Shown here piece by piece: positions 17,215-26,497 of a stretch of DNA of 64,000 bases. Numbering within the stretch: position 1 is the stretch's first letter; each line of letters begins with the position of its first letter. This DNA is from Leifsonia soli (lineage in GTDB: Bacteria; Actinomycetota; Actinomycetes; Actinomycetales; Microbacteriaceae), in the NCBI RefSeq assembly GCF_013408745.1, contig NZ_JACCBJ010000001.1:3596001-3660000 (forward strand). The letters are read 5' to 3'. Under the pieces are notes generated by a model. That model saw only the letters and a program-made list of their open reading frames with translations. It ran no database searches and was not told the DNA's origin. The translations under genes and the position numbers were made by a program.

Positions 17215-18190
17215 AGTTGACCCACCTCTTCTGGCCCGCGAACTGCAGGGCGGTGATGATCATGACGACGATGAACAGCATCCACGCCAGGGCCGACGCG
17301 TAGCCGAGCCGGTCGAAGACGAAGCCGTTGCGGTAGAGGTAGAGCACGAACGTGTTGGTCGACTCGCCCGGTCCGCCCTGGGTCAGGATCTGCGGCTGGA
17401 CGAACACCTGGAACGCACCGATCATCGTCATCGTCATGGTGAAGAACAGCGAAGGCGAGATCATCGGCAGGATGATCGACCGCAGCCGCTGCCAGGCGTT
17501 CGTGCCGTCCATCCGCGACGCCTCGAGGATCTCCTTCGGGATGCCGCCGAGACCGGCCGACAGCACGATCACGTTGTAGCCGAACGACTGCCAGACCGAC
17601 ATCGCGATGACGGAGGCGAGGGCGAACCGGGAGTCGGAGAGCCAGCTGGGCCCGTCGATGCCGATGCCGGCGAGCGCCGAGTTGACCAGGCCGTTGTCGC
17701 TGAGGAGCAGCCGCCAGACCAGGGCGTTCGCGACCATCGGGGTGATGGCGGGGAGGAAGAAGATCACGCGCCAGAATCCGGCGAACTTGATGCGGGTGTT
17801 GAGCCACAGTGAGACCGCCAGCGCCACGGCCAGGTTGAGGGCCGTGTAGACGAAGGCGAAGACCACCGTGTTGAGCAGGACGGTGTAGAACGTCGGGTCG
17901 CTGAACAGCTTCTCGTAGTTGGCCAGCCCGAGGAAGGTGGGCGAGCCGAACAGCGGCCACTCGAACAGGCTGATGACCAGCGAACCGATCAGCGGAACGA
18001 CGATGAAGAACGTGAAGCCGGCGAGACCGGGCCAGAGGTAGGCGAGGGCGACCAGGCCGTCCCCGCGGCGCTTGCGGCCGCCGCGGCGCGGAGGGGTGGG
18101 GTGCGGAACGCCGAACGGGCGGGTGGGGGGCGCGGCGGGTGCCGCCGTCTCGTCCGAGACGACGGCACCCGTGACCAGGGGGGAGGTCAT
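17204..18190 (-). CDS. Sugar ABC transporter permease, MalF type (importer 3)
   Basis: This 328-residue CUT1 permease has a cytoplasmic tail of about 45 residues rich in Pro and basic residues, then six membrane segments. The docking loop reads EASRMDGTNAWQRLRSIILP. It begins only 3 nt after the binding-protein stop, with GGAG upstream. It should form the channel for fucose or a small fucosylated oligosaccharide together with the next gene product. Confidence 0.92.
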   Translation of the reverse strand: MTSPLVTGAVVSDETAAPAAPPTRPFGVPHPTPPRRGGRKRRGDGLVALAYLWPGLAGFTFFIVVPLIGSLVISLFEWPLFGSPTFLGLANYEKLFSDPTFYTVLLNTVVFAFVYTALNLAVALAVSLWLNTRIKFAGFWRVIFFLPAITPMVANALVWRLLLSDNGLVNSALAGIGIDGPSWLSDSRFALASVIAMSVWQSFGYNVIVLSAGLGGIPKEILEASRMDGTNAWQRLRSIILPMISPSLFFTMTMTMIGAFQVFVQPQILTQGGPGESTNTFVLYLYRNGFVFDRLGYASALAWMLFIVVMIITALQFAGQKRWVNYDK

Positions 18191-18193
18191 GCG

Positions 18194-19441
18194 TTACCGC
18201 TCCACCGACTTCTGGATCGTGCTCAGCACGTCCTTGGCGGTCTTGTCACCCCGGTAGCCCTCGATGCCGTACTGGGTGAACAGGGTCTCCACCTGGTTCC
18301 AGGTGGGGGTGGTGATCTGCGCTGTCGCGTTCTTCAGCAGCGCCTGCACGGCGGCGTAGGCCTCCGGCGACTTGCCCTCGGCCCAGGCCGACTGGGCGTC
18401 GGCGCGGGAAGGCACGATGCCGCGCTTCTCCGCCTGGCCCTTCAGGACGCTGGTGTCGGTCATCGCGACGATCGCCTTGAACGCGGCGTCGGGGTTCTTG
18501 CAGTTCTTCGCGATGCCGAATCCGGAGCCGGCCGTCATGCCGTGCGCCTCGCCCGAGGTGCTCGGAACGATCGTCACGCCCATGGTGAACTTGGCGGCGT
18601 CGGCGAAGGTGCCGTACATCCACGGGCCCTCGATCAGCATGTCGACCGCGCCGCTGGTGAATGCGGCCTGCGACACGTCGGAGCCGTCGGCCGCCTCCGG
18701 CGCCTTGGCGATGCCCTCCTTGCCGACCAGGTCGAAGTACGACTGCACCTGGTCGACCAGCTTCGAGTTCGTGAGGTCGAGCTCGGAGCCCTTCACGGCC
18801 TCCGCGCCGTCGGCGATGGCCCAGGCGTTGGGGATGAAGAAGCCGGGGGAGATCGCCAGCGCCTTGTGGTCGCCGGTGGTCAGCTTCTTCGCGTCGGCCA
18901 GGAACTGCTCGCGCGTGTAGGTGGTGCTCGGGGCCTGCAGGCCCGCCTTCGCGAAGTTGTCGGCGTTGTAGTAGAGGACGATCGGCTCGGCGTCGTAGGG
19001 GATCGCGCGGATCGTACCGTCCACCGTCATGCCCTTGAGCATCGACTCGTCGAACTTCGAGGTGTCGAGCTTGTACTTCTTGATCAGGTCGTTCAGCGGC
19101 ATCAGCAGCCCGGAGAGCTCCTGCGCCCGCGCGGCCTGCGTGGTGAGCAGGCAGGGCGGGTTCGAGCCGCTGAGGCGGGTCTTGACCTTGGTCCAGTAGT
19201 CGTTGAAGCTCGGCCCCTCGATGGTGACGTCGAGGCTGGGGTCGACCTTCTTGCCGAGATCGATGAAGCCCTGCCACTGGTCGCGGTCGCTCTGACTGCT
19301 GACCCAGGTGTACATGCTGATGGGGCCGCCCTTGGCGTCGCCCCCGCTGCCGCCGGCGCAGCCGGCCAGTGCGGTGAGTGCTCCGGTCAACAGGACGGCG
19401 GTTCCGATCCGGGCCGCCCTGCGCTTGCTTCGTGGTGTCAC
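18194..19441 (-). CDS. Sugar ABC transporter substrate-binding lipoprotein (importer 3, L-fucose locus)
   Basis: This 415-residue family 1 solute-binding lipoprotein has the signal peptide core TAVLLTGALTALAGC with the lipobox cysteine at residue 28, followed by a Gly/Ser tether. I chose GTG 19441 because GGAGGAGG lies 8 nt upstream. In-frame ATGs at 19468 and 19459 lie at or before that Shine-Dalgarno and would add residues ahead of the basic n-region. The gene heads an operon with two permeases, a sugar-acid dehydratase and a sugar dehydrogenase. A CCTATAGG palindrome (19559-19570) lies about 120 bp upstream. Context points to L-fucose or short alpha-fucosides as ligand. Confidence 0.92.
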   Translation of the reverse strand: MTPRSKRRAARIGTAVLLTGALTALAGCAGGSGGDAKGGPISMYTWVSSQSDRDQWQGFIDLGKKVDPSLDVTIEGPSFNDYWTKVKTRLSGSNPPCLLTTQAARAQELSGLLMPLNDLIKKYKLDTSKFDESMLKGMTVDGTIRAIPYDAEPIVLYYNADNFAKAGLQAPSTTYTREQFLADAKKLTTGDHKALAISPGFFIPNAWAIADGAEAVKGSELDLTNSKLVDQVQSYFDLVGKEGIAKAPEAADGSDVSQAAFTSGAVDMLIEGPWMYGTFADAAKFTMGVTIVPSTSGEAHGMTAGSGFGIAKNCKNPDAAFKAIVAMTDTSVLKGQAEKRGIVPSRADAQSAWAEGKSPEAYAAVQALLKNATAQITTPTWNQVETLFTQYGIEGYRGDKTAKDVLSTIQKSVER

Positions 19442-19558
19442 GTGCTGTGCCTCCTCCATTGGATTCATCCAGGTGATCGCCTTGCGTTGGTGGTGCCTGT
19501 TTTGTGGTGCTTCGTTGCGGATCGTCCGGGGCTCCGTCGCCCCGTCGGGTGGTTCACG

Positions 19559-19570
19559 ATCCTATAGGGT
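19559..19570. promoter_or_regulatory. Putative GntR operator upstream of importer 3 operon
   Basis: ATCCTATAGGGT is a palindrome with core CCTATAGG, with an additional half-site-like ATATAGG at 19575-19581. On the minus strand it contains TAGGAT, a possible -10. It matches the core found upstream of the fucosidase, fucD and FAH/mutarotase genes. Confidence 0.65.
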
Positions 19571-19638
19571 CTACGATATAGGCCTCATGCGGAGCTTAGA
19601 TCGGAGCCCGACAGCCGGTCAAGGGATTCCACCGCCCT

Positions 19639-21003
19639 CTAGGCGAAATCGATAGCGATGACGTCGACCACGGCCCCCGATGCGGCGGGCGCCGGGATGT
19701 GCAGCTCGCCCAGCGGGTCCACTCCGGGCGCCGGCTGCTCGTGCACCTCCAGGTTCACGTCGTAGGGGAGCTCTTCGCCGGTCGCCAGCAGGCGGACGCC
19801 GGTCACCCGGCCCACCGGGATGCCGCGGACGACGACCTCCTCGATCGGACGCATCACCAGGTGGAGGTACAGCGTCCCCGGCCGGGCGGTGGACGGACCG
19901 TAGAAGTCGACGCCGACGGTGGGGGAGACGTCGACGACGCTCTCGGCGTGCACGTCCATCCACGCGCCGATCTCCTCCAGCGTGCGCACCTGCGACTCGT
20001 TGAGGCTGCCGTCGCCCTTGGGCCCGATGTTCAGCAGGAGGTTGCCGCCCCGCGATGCCACCTCGATCAGCGTCGTGACCAGCGAGGTCGTGCTCTTGCT
20101 CTTGGTGTCGCCCGGCCGCCAGGCCCACATCTGGCCGATGGTCATGCACAGCTCCCACGGGCCGTCCGGGGCGGTGACGGGGAAGCCCTGCTCCGGCGTC
20201 TTGTAGTCGCCCTGGCCGAGCAGGCGGTCGTTGATGACGACATCCGGCTGCAGCGACTTGATGAGCGCGCGGAGGCCGGCGCTGTCCCACTCCTGCTCCG
20301 ACCGCTCCCACTCGCCGTCGAACCAGAGCAGGTCGATGGTGCCGTAGCGGGTCAGCAGCTCGGTGAGCTGCCCGCGGAGGTAGGCCTGGTAGCGCTGCCA
20401 CTGCTCGGGCGTCGCGCGGCGGTGCCGGTCGTCGGCGACGGGCGTTCCCGCGTTGGCGGGGTCGCCGGCGGCGGGCCAGTGCTCGAGCGCGTACGGGCGG
20501 TCCTCCATCCGGAACGCGGGGTAGTCGGGATGGTTCCAGTCCGGGAGGCTGTAGTAGATGCCGACCCGGATGCCCTCGGCGCGGATCGCCTCGACGAACT
20601 CCCGCGTGATGTCGCGCCCGAAGGGGGAGTGCTCGATGGAGAAGTCGGACTGCTCGGTGTGGAACATGGCGTAGCCGGCGTGGTGGCGGGCGGTGAAGAC
20701 GACGTAGCGCGCGCCGGCGCGCTTCGCGAGACGGGCCAGGGCGACCGCATCCCACTCGACCGGGTTGAAGGTGGCGGCGGTGGCCTGGTACTCGTCCACG
20801 GTCACGGTGTCCTCGACGCCGTCGGAACCGGGGATGATGGAACGGCCGACCAGGGGCCAGGAGATCTCGATCCCCTGCTGGCTGGCGTGGTCCCAGTGCA
20901 CGAACAGGCCGAAGCCCGCACCGATGAACCATTCGCCTCCCGGGAGGCGGAAGTCGGTGGGCCGGACGAACGAGGCGGGGGGTGCGTCGAGCGCGGTGGT
21001 CAC
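19639..21003 (-). CDS. GH29 alpha-L-fucosidase A
   Basis: This 454-residue glycosidase belongs to family GH29, retaining enzymes that release L-fucose. Family landmarks are GLFVHWD near residue 36, the ARHHAGYAMF segment (His107-His108) and the nucleophile region IDLLWFDGEW with Asp229. The GGNLLLNIGPKGDG block that closes the catalytic barrel follows, and a C-terminal beta-rich domain of about 90 residues completes it. GTG 21003 is chosen because AAGGAGA lies 6 nt upstream; an in-frame ATG at 21033 would precede that Shine-Dalgarno. No signal peptide is present, so it should act in the cytoplasm on imported fucosides. It is divergent from fucosidase B with a shared CCTATAGG site between them. 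Confidence 0.93.
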   Translation of the reverse strand: MTTALDAPPASFVRPTDFRLPGGEWFIGAGFGLFVHWDHASQQGIEISWPLVGRSIIPGSDGVEDTVTVDEYQATAATFNPVEWDAVALARLAKRAGARYVVFTARHHAGYAMFHTEQSDFSIEHSPFGRDITREFVEAIRAEGIRVGIYYSLPDWNHPDYPAFRMEDRPYALEHWPAAGDPANAGTPVADDRHRRATPEQWQRYQAYLRGQLTELLTRYGTIDLLWFDGEWERSEQEWDSAGLRALIKSLQPDVVINDRLLGQGDYKTPEQGFPVTAPDGPWELCMTIGQMWAWRPGDTKSKSTTSLVTTLIEVASRGGNLLLNIGPKGDGSLNESQVRTLEEIGAWMDVHAESVVDVSPTVGVDFYGPSTARPGTLYLHLVMRPIEEVVVRGIPVGRVTGVRLLATGEELPYDVNLEVHEQPAPGVDPLGELHIPAPAASGAVVDVIAIDFA

Positions 21004-21035
21004 GGGAACTCTCCTTCGAGTGGGGGATCGCATCG

Positions 21036-21064
21036 TTGAACGCGGATGCTATTGCCTATAGGAT
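21036..21064 (+). promoter_or_regulatory. Promoter with overlapping CCTATAGG operator between the two GH29 genes
   Basis: TTGAAC (21036-21041) and TAGGAT (21059-21064) are separated by 17 nt and form a plausible promoter for fucosidase B. The palindrome core CCTATAGG (21055-21062) overlaps the -10 element, so a repressor bound there would block polymerase. Confidence 0.65.
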
Positions 21065-21128
21065 ATGGATTCCGGACGCATCCCACAATCGTTCCGGCAC
21101 ATCCATTCGACGACGAAGGAGACCACTC

Positions 21129-22493
21129 GTGGCCATGTTCACAGACGACCCCGTCCGCCCGGAGAACTACCGCCGGTTCGAGCGCGAAGTGCCGCAGTGG
21201 TTCACCGACGCCAAGCTGGGGATCTTCGTGCACTGGGGACCCTACTCGGTGCCGGCGTGGGCGGAGCCGATCGGCGAGCTCGGCACCATCGAGAAGGGGT
21301 ACTGGTTCGCGCACAACCCGTACGCCGAGTGGTACTACAACACCATCCGCATCCCGGGCAGCCCGGCCGCGGAGCACCAGCGCGAGGTCTACGGCGGAGC
21401 CCCCTACGACGACTTCATCGACCAGTGGGACCCGGTCGACTTCGACCCGGAGGCGTTCATCGCGCTCGTGAAGAGCACGGGTGCCCGCTACTTCGTCCCG
21501 ACGACCAAGCACCACGACGGCGTCACCCTCTGGGATGCGCCGGGCACCGACGGCCGCAACACCGTCGACCGCGGCCCGCACCGCGACCTCGTCGGCGCTT
21601 TCGAGCGCGCCACCCGCGCGGCCGGTCTGCGCTTCGGGGTCTACTACTCCGGCGGTCTGGACTGGAACTTCGCCGACCTGGAGCCGATCACCGACGACGG
21701 ACAGGCGTTCCGCCGGCCGGTCGACGCCGCCTACGCCGAGTACGCGTACGGGCACGTGGCGGACCTGATCGACCGGTACCGCCCGGACGTGCTGTGGGGC
21801 GACATCGAGTGGCCGGACGCGGGCAAGCCGAGTGGCCCGCACAGCATGGAGCGCCTGTTCGAGAAGTTCTACGCCGCAGCCCCCGACGGCGTCTCGAACG
21901 ACCGCTGGGGCGAGACGCACTGGGACTTCCGGACCAGCGAGTACCAGAACGGCACCAACGTAGAGGGCACGGGCGCGTGGGAGAACTGCCGCGGGATCGG
22001 CTACTCCTTCGGCCACAACACGCTCGAGGACGAACGGCACATGCTCGGCGGCCCGGATGCGGTGAAGACGTTCGTCGACATCGTCTCCCGCGGCGGCAAC
22101 CTGCTCCTCAACGTCGGTCTCACCGCGCGGGGGACCGTCCCCGACCTGCAGCGCCGGACCCTCGAGCACCTCGCCGCCTGGAACGCGATCAACGGGGACG
22201 CCGTGTTCGGGTCCCGGCCGCTGGACGCCTCCATCGCCGGTCCGTCCGACGAGCCGTGGGTGCGCTGGACGCGCGGCGGCGACGGTGCGGCGACCGACGC
22301 GGTCGCGAACGCGTTCGTGGATGCCGCGGGTGCGGTGCGCCTCGCGGGCGTCTCGTCCGATGTGGATGCGGACAGCGCGCGGCTGGCGGACGGCACGGCG
22401 GTCTCCGCCACGCGGGACGGCGACGCCATCGCGCTGACCCTCCCGGAGCCGGCGGTCGCCGGCCCGACCCTCATCCGGTTCGACCTGGTCTGA
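21129..22493 (+). CDS. GH29 alpha-L-fucosidase B
   Basis: This second GH29 enzyme, 454 residues, is of a different subtype from fucosidase A. It has GIFVHWG (His35 region), the TTKHHDG segment (His128-His129) and the nucleophile region VLWGDIEWPD with Asp225. The closing block is GGNLLLNVG, followed by a short C-terminal domain. GTG 21129 fits best, with AAGGAGA (21116-21122) 6 nt upstream; the ATG two codons later is 12 nt away. There is no signal peptide. The stop is followed after 3 nt by the lactonase gene, so hydrolysis of fucosides and the second oxidation step are co-expressed. Two GH29 subtypes suggest different fucosyl linkages. Confidence 0.93.
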   Translation: MAMFTDDPVRPENYRRFEREVPQWFTDAKLGIFVHWGPYSVPAWAEPIGELGTIEKGYWFAHNPYAEWYYNTIRIPGSPAAEHQREVYGGAPYDDFIDQWDPVDFDPEAFIALVKSTGARYFVPTTKHHDGVTLWDAPGTDGRNTVDRGPHRDLVGAFERATRAAGLRFGVYYSGGLDWNFADLEPITDDGQAFRRPVDAAYAEYAYGHVADLIDRYRPDVLWGDIEWPDAGKPSGPHSMERLFEKFYAAAPDGVSNDRWGETHWDFRTSEYQNGTNVEGTGAWENCRGIGYSFGHNTLEDERHMLGGPDAVKTFVDIVSRGGNLLLNVGLTARGTVPDLQRRTLEHLAAWNAINGDAVFGSRPLDASIAGPSDEPWVRWTRGGDGAATDAVANAFVDAAGAVRLAGVSSDVDADSARLADGTAVSATRDGDAIALTLPEPAVAGPTLIRFDLV

Positions 22494-22496
22494 GCC

Positions 22497-23330
22497 GTGA
22501 CCGTCGACGCGCACCTGCACCTGTGGGACCTGGAGCACGGAACGTACTCGTGGCTGTCCGACGCGGTCGCCCCGATCAATCGCACCTTCGCGCTCGCCGA
22601 GGCGGAGCCGCAGCTGCGGGAGGCCGGGGTCGACCGGGTCGTGCTCGTGCAGGCGGCCGGAACCCTCGAGGACTCCGCCGCGATGTTCGCCGTCGCGGCG
22701 GAGTCGCCACTGGTCGCGGGCGTGGTCGCGTGGGTCGACCTGCTCGATCCCGACCGGGTCGGAGAGCAGCTCGACCGCTGGGCGGAGGCGGGGCCGCTGG
22801 TCGGCATCCGGCACCTCATCCACGACGAGCCCGATCCGGACTGGCTGGCGCGGGAGCCGGTGCGCCGGTCGCTCGCCGTGCTCGCCGACCGCGGTCTGTC
22901 GTTCGACGTGATCGGGGTGCTCCCGCGGCACCTGGAGCACGCGGTCGCACTCGCCGACGAGCTGCCGGAGCTGCGGCTCGTCATCGACCATCTCGGAACC
23001 CCGCCGGTGGGGTCGGAGCCCGGCGAGTGGGGGAGGCTGATGGGCGAGCTGGGACGGCGTCCGAACGTCGTCGCGAAGCTGTCGGGCCTGACGACCCTCG
23101 GCCCATCGGACCGGGCGTCGGCCGACGACCTGCGGCCGTATGTGGAGCACGCCCTCGACGTGTTCGGCCCGTCGCGGCTCCTCTTCGGCGGTGACTGGCC
23201 GGTGTCCACCCTCGCCACGCCGTACGCCGAAACCATGGCGACCACTCGCGCGCTGCTCGACCCGCTGACGCCCGCCGAGCGCGACGAGGTACTGTCCGGC
23301 ACGGCCCGCCGCGCCTACCGCCTCCCCTGA
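22497..23330 (+). CDS. Amidohydrolase-family lactonase, probable L-fucono-1,5-lactonase
   Basis: This 277-residue amidohydrolase (PF04909-type) has a TIM-barrel metal site beginning with HLH (His6, His8) and ending in the LFGGDWPVS motif with Asp233. A central IDHLG histidine lies in between. Members of this group (COG3618) include L-fucono-1,5-lactonase and L-rhamnono-lactonase, which open the lactone made by the sugar dehydrogenase. The GTG start at 22497 lies 3 nt after fucosidase B. The substrate is assigned from the surrounding complete L-fucose pathway. Confidence 0.88.
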   Translation: MTVDAHLHLWDLEHGTYSWLSDAVAPINRTFALAEAEPQLREAGVDRVVLVQAAGTLEDSAAMFAVAAESPLVAGVVAWVDLLDPDRVGEQLDRWAEAGPLVGIRHLIHDEPDPDWLAREPVRRSLAVLADRGLSFDVIGVLPRHLEHAVALADELPELRLVIDHLGTPPVGSEPGEWGRLMGELGRRPNVVAKLSGLTTLGPSDRASADDLRPYVEHALDVFGPSRLLFGGDWPVSTLATPYAETMATTRALLDPLTPAERDEVLSGTARRAYRLP

Positions 23331-23544
23331 CCCGCCGCTGCCCTGTCCGCGGCGGGAGGCCGCCCGGGTGTGTCGGACATCTGCCCGACTGCGTCGGAGA
23401 TCCGGGCTGACCGAGCCCGAATCGCCGTCCGCACCGCGGTCGGTCGGAGATTTGGGTCCCTTCCACCGACGGAAGCGGGCACGACATCCGGCGCGGCCCG
23501 CCTCCCCCCCCTCCACACCGAGGCGGGGGTGGCGTGCGGGGTGG
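23331..23544. other. Convergent intergenic gap without a recognisable gene
   Basis: This 214-bp gap lies between the lactonase and lactate dehydrogenase stops. It contains three imperfect repeats of GTCGGA(C/G)AT (23372, 23393, 23443) and a C-run followed by a G-run near 23507-23530. No coding region or clear terminator was recognised. Confidence 0.4.
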
Positions 23545-24813
23545 TCAGGTGTCGGCGTCTTCGCGGACCGCCGCCGCCTCGGGGTGGAGGGGGTGGAGGC
23601 GGGTGAGTTGGGTGACGTGGTGGGGGCCGAGTTCGGCGAGGGAGCGGACTTGGAGGAGTTTCATGGTGCGGATGAGTTGGTCGGTGAGGATGTGGATGGT
23701 GCGGTCGACTCCGGCCCGTCCTCCGGCCATGAGCCCGTACAGGTAGGCACGCCCGATCAGGGTGAATTTCGCACCGAGGGCGTAGGCGGCGATGATGTCG
23801 GCGCCGTTCATGATGCCGGTGTCGATGCCGATCTCGGTGTGCTGCCCGACCTCGCGGGCGACCGTGGGGAGCAGGTGGAAGGGGATGGGGGCGCGGTCCA
23901 GTTGCCGGCCGCCGTGGTTGGAGAGCACGATCCCATCCACCCCGTGGTCGACAAGAGTGCGAGCATCCTCGAGGGTCTGCACCCCTTTGATGACGAGTTT
24001 CCCGGGCCACATCGAGCGGATGATGGCGAGGTCGTCGTAGTTGATCGAGGGATCCATGGCCGCGTTCAGCAGGTCTCCGACCGTGCCGCCGGTGGTGGAC
24101 AGGGACGCGAACTCCAGCTTCGGGGTGGTCAGGAAGTCATACCACCACCACGGCCGCGGGATCGCGTTCAGGATCGTGCCCAGGGTCAGCTGCGGCGGAA
24201 TCGAGAACCCGTTCCGCTTATCCCGCAACCGGGCCCCCGCTACGGGCGTGTCCACGGTGAAGAACAGGGTGTCGAACCCGGCCGCGGCAGCCCGTTCCAC
24301 CAGCCCGTAGCTGATCTCGCGTTGCCGCATCACATACAACTGGAACCAGTTCCGCCCGCCCGGGTTCGCCGCCTGCACATCCTCGATCGAGGTGGTGCCC
24401 AGGGTGGAGAGGGTGAACGGGATCCCCGCCGCCCCCGCCGCCGACGCCCCCGCACTCTCCCCCTCGGTCTGCATCAACCTCGTGAACCCGGTCGGTGCGA
24501 TCCCGAACGGCAGAGCCGACGACCCACCCCAGATCTGACACGACGTGTCCACACTGGACACATCCCGCAGGATCGCGGGATGGAACTCCACATCCTGGAA
24601 CGCCTGCCGCGCCCTGGCCAACGACAACTCGCCCTCCGCCGCGCCCTCCGTGTAATCGAACGCAGCACGAGGCGTGCGCCGGCGCGCGATCCGCGCCAGA
24701 TCCTCGATCGTCAACGCCGACTCCAACCGGCGCTTCCTCAGATCCAGCTCCGGCTTCTTGAACCGCATCAACTCCAGCAACTCGGCCGGCCTCGGCACCT
24801 GGCGCGTGACCAT
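23545..24813 (-). CDS. FMN-dependent alpha-hydroxy acid dehydrogenase, probable L-lactate dehydrogenase
   Basis: This 422-residue flavoenzyme of the LldD / glycolate oxidase family has [11 protein letters not shown] near the N-terminus. The active-site block SNHGGRQLD contains the catalytic histidine and the carboxylate-binding arginine, and the [20 protein letters not shown] flavin-phosphate region follows. ATG 24813 is preceded by AGGAGGT and lies 4 nt after the SDR stop, so the two are one operon. In the non-phosphorylative L-fucose route the last cleavage gives pyruvate and L-lactate; this enzyme would oxidise that L-lactate to pyruvate and feed electrons to the respiratory chain. Substrate is inferred from family and context. 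Other 2-hydroxy acids remain possible. Confidence 0.88.
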   Translation of the reverse strand: MVTRQVPRPAELLELMRFKKPELDLRKRRLESALTIEDLARIARRRTPRAAFDYTEGAAEGELSLARARQAFQDVEFHPAILRDVSSVDTSCQIWGGSSALPFGIAPTGFTRLMQTEGESAGASAAGAAGIPFTLSTLGTTSIEDVQAANPGGRNWFQLYVMRQREISYGLVERAAAAGFDTLFFTVDTPVAGARLRDKRNGFSIPPQLTLGTILNAIPRPWWWYDFLTTPKLEFASLSTTGGTVGDLLNAAMDPSINYDDLAIIRSMWPGKLVIKGVQTLEDARTLVDHGVDGIVLSNHGGRQLDRAPIPFHLLPTVAREVGQHTEIGIDTGIMNGADIIAAYALGAKFTLIGRAYLYGLMAGGRAGVDRTIHILTDQLIRTMKLLQVRSLAELGPHHVTQLTRLHPLHPEAAAVREDADT

Positions 24814-24817
24814 CGGG

Positions 24818-25564
24818 CTACCTCCTCGGCCGCAGGGAGTACATCCCGCCGTCGACCGGCAGGATGACACCGTTGCTCGAACCGGACGTCGGCGACGCCA
24901 GATAGGCCACCGCTTCGGCGACCTCCTGCGGCTGCACGAGGCGTCCGCTGGGCTGGCGCGCCTCGAGCGCGGCGCGCTCCGCGTCCGGATCGGCGGCGGA
25001 GTCGAGCAACCGGCCGACCCACGGGGTGTCGGCGGTCCCTGGAGCGATGGCGTTGACGCGGATGCCGAGCGGCAGGCAGTCGGCGGCGATCGCCAGGGTC
25101 ATGGCCGAGATGGCGCCCTTCGACGCGGAGTACAGCACGCGCTGCGGCAGGCCGGCCCACGCGGCGATGGAGCTGGTGAGCACGACGGCGGGCGACGGCG
25201 ATTCTTTCAGGTGCGGCATCGCGTGCCGGATGGTGCGGGCCGAGCCGATCACGTTCACGTTGAGGACGCGCATCCACTCGTCGTCGTCGTTGGCCTCGAC
25301 GTCGCCCTGCGCGCCGATGCCGGCGTTGGCGATCACGATGTCGAGGCGCCCGGCGGCGTCGACGACCGCGGCGATGGCCTCACGCACGCTGGCGTCGTCG
25401 CCGATGTCGCAGCGGACGCCGGTGTGCGGCGCGCTCACCGCATCCGGGTCGAGGTCGAGCGCGAACACGCGCGCTCCCTGTGCGGCCAGCTCGTCGGCGA
25501 TCGCGCGGCCGAGCCCGGACGCGCCGCCGGTGACGGCGGCCACCAGGCCTTCGAAGTGCGACAT
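24818..25564 (-). CDS. Short-chain dehydrogenase, probable 2-keto-3-deoxy-L-fuconate dehydrogenase
   Basis: This 248-residue classical SDR has the nucleotide-binding motif TGGASGLG at residues 12-19, NAG at 80-82, and the catalytic Ser131/132, Tyr145 and Lys149 (YSASK). An Asp after the second strand (ALDLDPD) favours NAD. The expected reaction is oxidation of 2-keto-3-deoxy-L-fuconate to the 2,4-diketo acid. AAGGAGA precedes ATG 25564. It lies between the FAH-family hydrolase gene (38 bp upstream) and the lactate dehydrogenase gene, consistent with one operon covering the last steps of the pathway. Confidence 0.88.
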   Translation of the reverse strand: MSHFEGLVAAVTGGASGLGRAIADELAAQGARVFALDLDPDAVSAPHTGVRCDIGDDASVREAIAAVVDAAGRLDIVIANAGIGAQGDVEANDDDEWMRVLNVNVIGSARTIRHAMPHLKESPSPAVVLTSSIAAWAGLPQRVLYSASKGAISAMTLAIAADCLPLGIRVNAIAPGTADTPWVGRLLDSAADPDAERAALEARQPSGRLVQPQEVAEAVAYLASPTSGSSNGVILPVDGGMYSLRPRR

Positions 25565-25602
25565 CCTTGTCTCCTTGCGTTGAGGGTGGATGGTGGATGC
25601 GG

Positions 25603-26454
25603 TCAGAGCGCCGGCCGCACGGTCGAACGCTGCGCGCCCAGCCCGTCGATCTCGACCTCGACCTCGTCGCCGACGGCCAGGTACGGGAACCGGCCGGAGA
25701 GGGCCACCCCCTCCGGGGTGCCGGTGTTGACGAGGTCGCCCGGCTCGAGCACCGTGAACCGGCTGAGCCGGTAGACGATCTCGGCGACGCCGAAGATGAG
25801 GTCGCTCGTGGTCGAGTCCTGCCGTGCTTCGCCGTTGACCCGCGAGCGGATGCCGAGACCGCTGCCGTCGCCGACCTCGGCGGCCGGGACGAGCCACGGG
25901 CCCAGCGGGTTGAACGTCTCGAAGCTCTTGCCCTTGCTCCACTGGCCGAGCGAGCGCTGCAGTTGGTACTCGCGCTCGGAGACGTCGTTGGCGACCGCGA
26001 AGCCGGCGATGTGGTCGAGGGCCTGCTCGGGGGAGTCGAGGTAGCGGGCGCGCGTGCCGATGACGACGGCGAGCTCGACCTCCCAGTCGGTCGTCGTGGA
26101 TCCCGGGGGGAGCAGGATGTCGTCGTACGGCCCGACGACGGTGTTGGGGTGCTTGTAGAAGACGACGATGTCGGTCGGCGGCTCGGAGCCGGATTCGCGC
26201 GCGTGCGCCGCGTAGTTCATCCCGATGCAGATGACCGCCTGCGGCCGGGCGATGGGGGCGCCCACGCGGAGACCGGCCGGGTCGATGCCGGGGAGGTCGC
26301 CGGCGGAGGCGGCGGCTTCCGCCCGGGCGAGGCCGTCGGCGGCGAGGAAGGCGCCGTCGATGTCGGCGGTGAGGGGGCGCAGGTCCCACGTGGTGACGCC
26401 GTCGGTGACGACGGGGATCTCCGCTCCCGGCTCGCCGAGTCGCATGAATCGCAT
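25603..26454 (-). CDS. FAH-family hydrolase, probable 2,4-diketo-3-deoxy-L-fuconate hydrolase
   Basis: This 283-residue fumarylacetoacetate-hydrolase-family protein has the metal-binding carboxylates in DWEVELAVVIG (Glu125, Glu127) and ANDVS (Asp157). NTGTPEGVALS near the C-terminus is another family block. In the L-fucose route such an enzyme cleaves the diketo acid to pyruvate and L-lactate. GAAAGGA lies upstream of ATG 26454. It is the first gene of a minus-strand operon with the SDR and flavin dehydrogenase, and diverges from the mutarotase gene across a region holding a perfect CCTATAGG palindrome. Confidence 0.9.
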   Translation of the reverse strand: MRFMRLGEPGAEIPVVTDGVTTWDLRPLTADIDGAFLAADGLARAEAAASAGDLPGIDPAGLRVGAPIARPQAVICIGMNYAAHARESGSEPPTDIVVFYKHPNTVVGPYDDILLPPGSTTTDWEVELAVVIGTRARYLDSPEQALDHIAGFAVANDVSEREYQLQRSLGQWSKGKSFETFNPLGPWLVPAAEVGDGSGLGIRSRVNGEARQDSTTSDLIFGVAEIVYRLSRFTVLEPGDLVNTGTPEGVALSGRFPYLAVGDEVEVEIDGLGAQRSTVRPAL

Positions 26455-26497
26455 CGAGGGTCCTTTCGCTCGCCTTCCGGCATCGAGACTATTACTA

